From assembly GCA_030619425.1 (NCBI GenBank), contig JAUXBJ010000199.1:1-5046 (forward strand): 5,046 bases of DNA, written 5' to 3'. Both the position numbers and the translations under genes were made by a program. Below are positions 4,894 through 5,046 of this stretch, piece after piece. The notes under the pieces were generated by a model, which did no database searches, was not told where the DNA came from, and saw only the letters and a program-made list of their open reading frames with translations. The stretch comes from a bacterium. Its GTDB lineage: Bacteria > Zixibacteria > MSB-5A5 > GN15 > FEB-12. Every line of letters begins with the position of its first letter. Positions within the stretch are counted from its first letter, which is position 1.

Positions 4894-5046
4894 ATGAACT
4901 TTAAGTCGGTTGATGAAATCTTAACCTTTGCCGTCCAGAAGGAGCAGGAAGCCGCAGACTTCTACACCGATCTGGCCGAGAAGATGGACAAGAAGCACAT
5001 GAAGACCATCTTCCTGGATTTCGCCGAGGAAGAAAAACGCCACAAG
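4894..5046 (+). CDS. Rubrerythrin-type ferritin-like protein (N-terminus only)
   Basis: The first 51 codons of a protein cut by the right edge. The sequence is a two-helix start of a ferritin-like diiron bundle: FAVQKEQEAADFY (residues 12-24) and FLDFAEEEKRHK (40-51). Glu17 (seven residues before Tyr24) and the ExxH motif Glu47/His50 match the first carboxylate and the E-x-x-H diiron ligands of rubrerythrins. These cytoplasmic proteins reduce hydrogen peroxide or handle iron in anaerobes and microaerophiles. Whether a C-terminal rubredoxin domain follows cannot be seen. The start is set by AGGAGG (4883-4888) five bases upstream. An in-frame ATG at 4810 would add 28 residues, but it lacks a ribosome binding site and falls outside the helical domain. 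It has its own promoter and is probably not part of the upstream operon. Confidence 0.88.
   Translation, partial: MNFKSVDEILTFAVQKEQEAADFYTDLAEKMDKKHMKTIFLDFAEEEKRHK

Noticed and set aside
4640..4894. Minus-strand frame of 84 codons across the palindromic cluster and rubrerythrin leader
   Set aside because: It runs through inverted repeats and a strong opposite-strand promoter, with no domain or ribosome binding site; likely chance.

Overview
The window looks like a chromosomal segment (or metagenome-assembled contig) of a moderately GC-rich, Gram-negative-type bacterium. The best clues to lineage are the dockerin-like repeats ending in ISDLVYLVDYMF or IADLVYLVDYMF and the large secreted 'fibre' protein. 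From memory, both styles are typical of uncultured FCB-group and related lineages, Zixibacteria above all. That assignment is recall, not a search result.

Layout. (1) Bases 1-669, minus strand: the N-terminal 223 codons of an Fpr-type ferredoxin/flavodoxin-NADP+ reductase, cut by the left edge, with its own promoter at 734-761. (2) Bases 670-1085: a divergent intergenic region. It carries a sigma70-like promoter on each strand, a short palindrome over the predicted rightward transcription start, and a leader of about 200 nt. (3) Bases 1086-4167: a tight two-gene unit with one base between the genes. It encodes an 836-residue exported fibre-like protein and a 189-residue exported protein with paired dockerin-like repeats. 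The fibre protein contains eleven exact 15-residue repeats, then a GVxG repeat array and a conserved C-terminal module. (4) Bases 4172-4567: a third dockerin-like reading frame, with a thrombospondin-type-3-like calcium-binding segment. It has no ATG, no signal peptide and no convincing ribosome binding site, and looks like the 3' end of a longer gene. (5) Bases 4573-4731: a cluster of palindromic intergenic repeat units. A related small palindrome sits at the 5' break of the orphan fragment. (6) Bases 4767-5046: a strong promoter and the first 51 codons of a rubrerythrin-type ferritin-like protein, cut by the right edge.

How they fit together. The two edge genes are cytoplasmic redox proteins common in anaerobic or microaerophilic bacteria. 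Between them is a cell-surface module: a predicted beta-roll fibre co-expressed with a small calcium-binding dockerin-like protein, followed by debris of a related gene next to repeat elements. No mobile-element transposase, tRNA, rRNA or CRISPR array is visible. The best candidates for something undescribed are the fibre/dockerin-like gene pair and the palindromic repeat cluster beside the truncated dockerin-like fragment.
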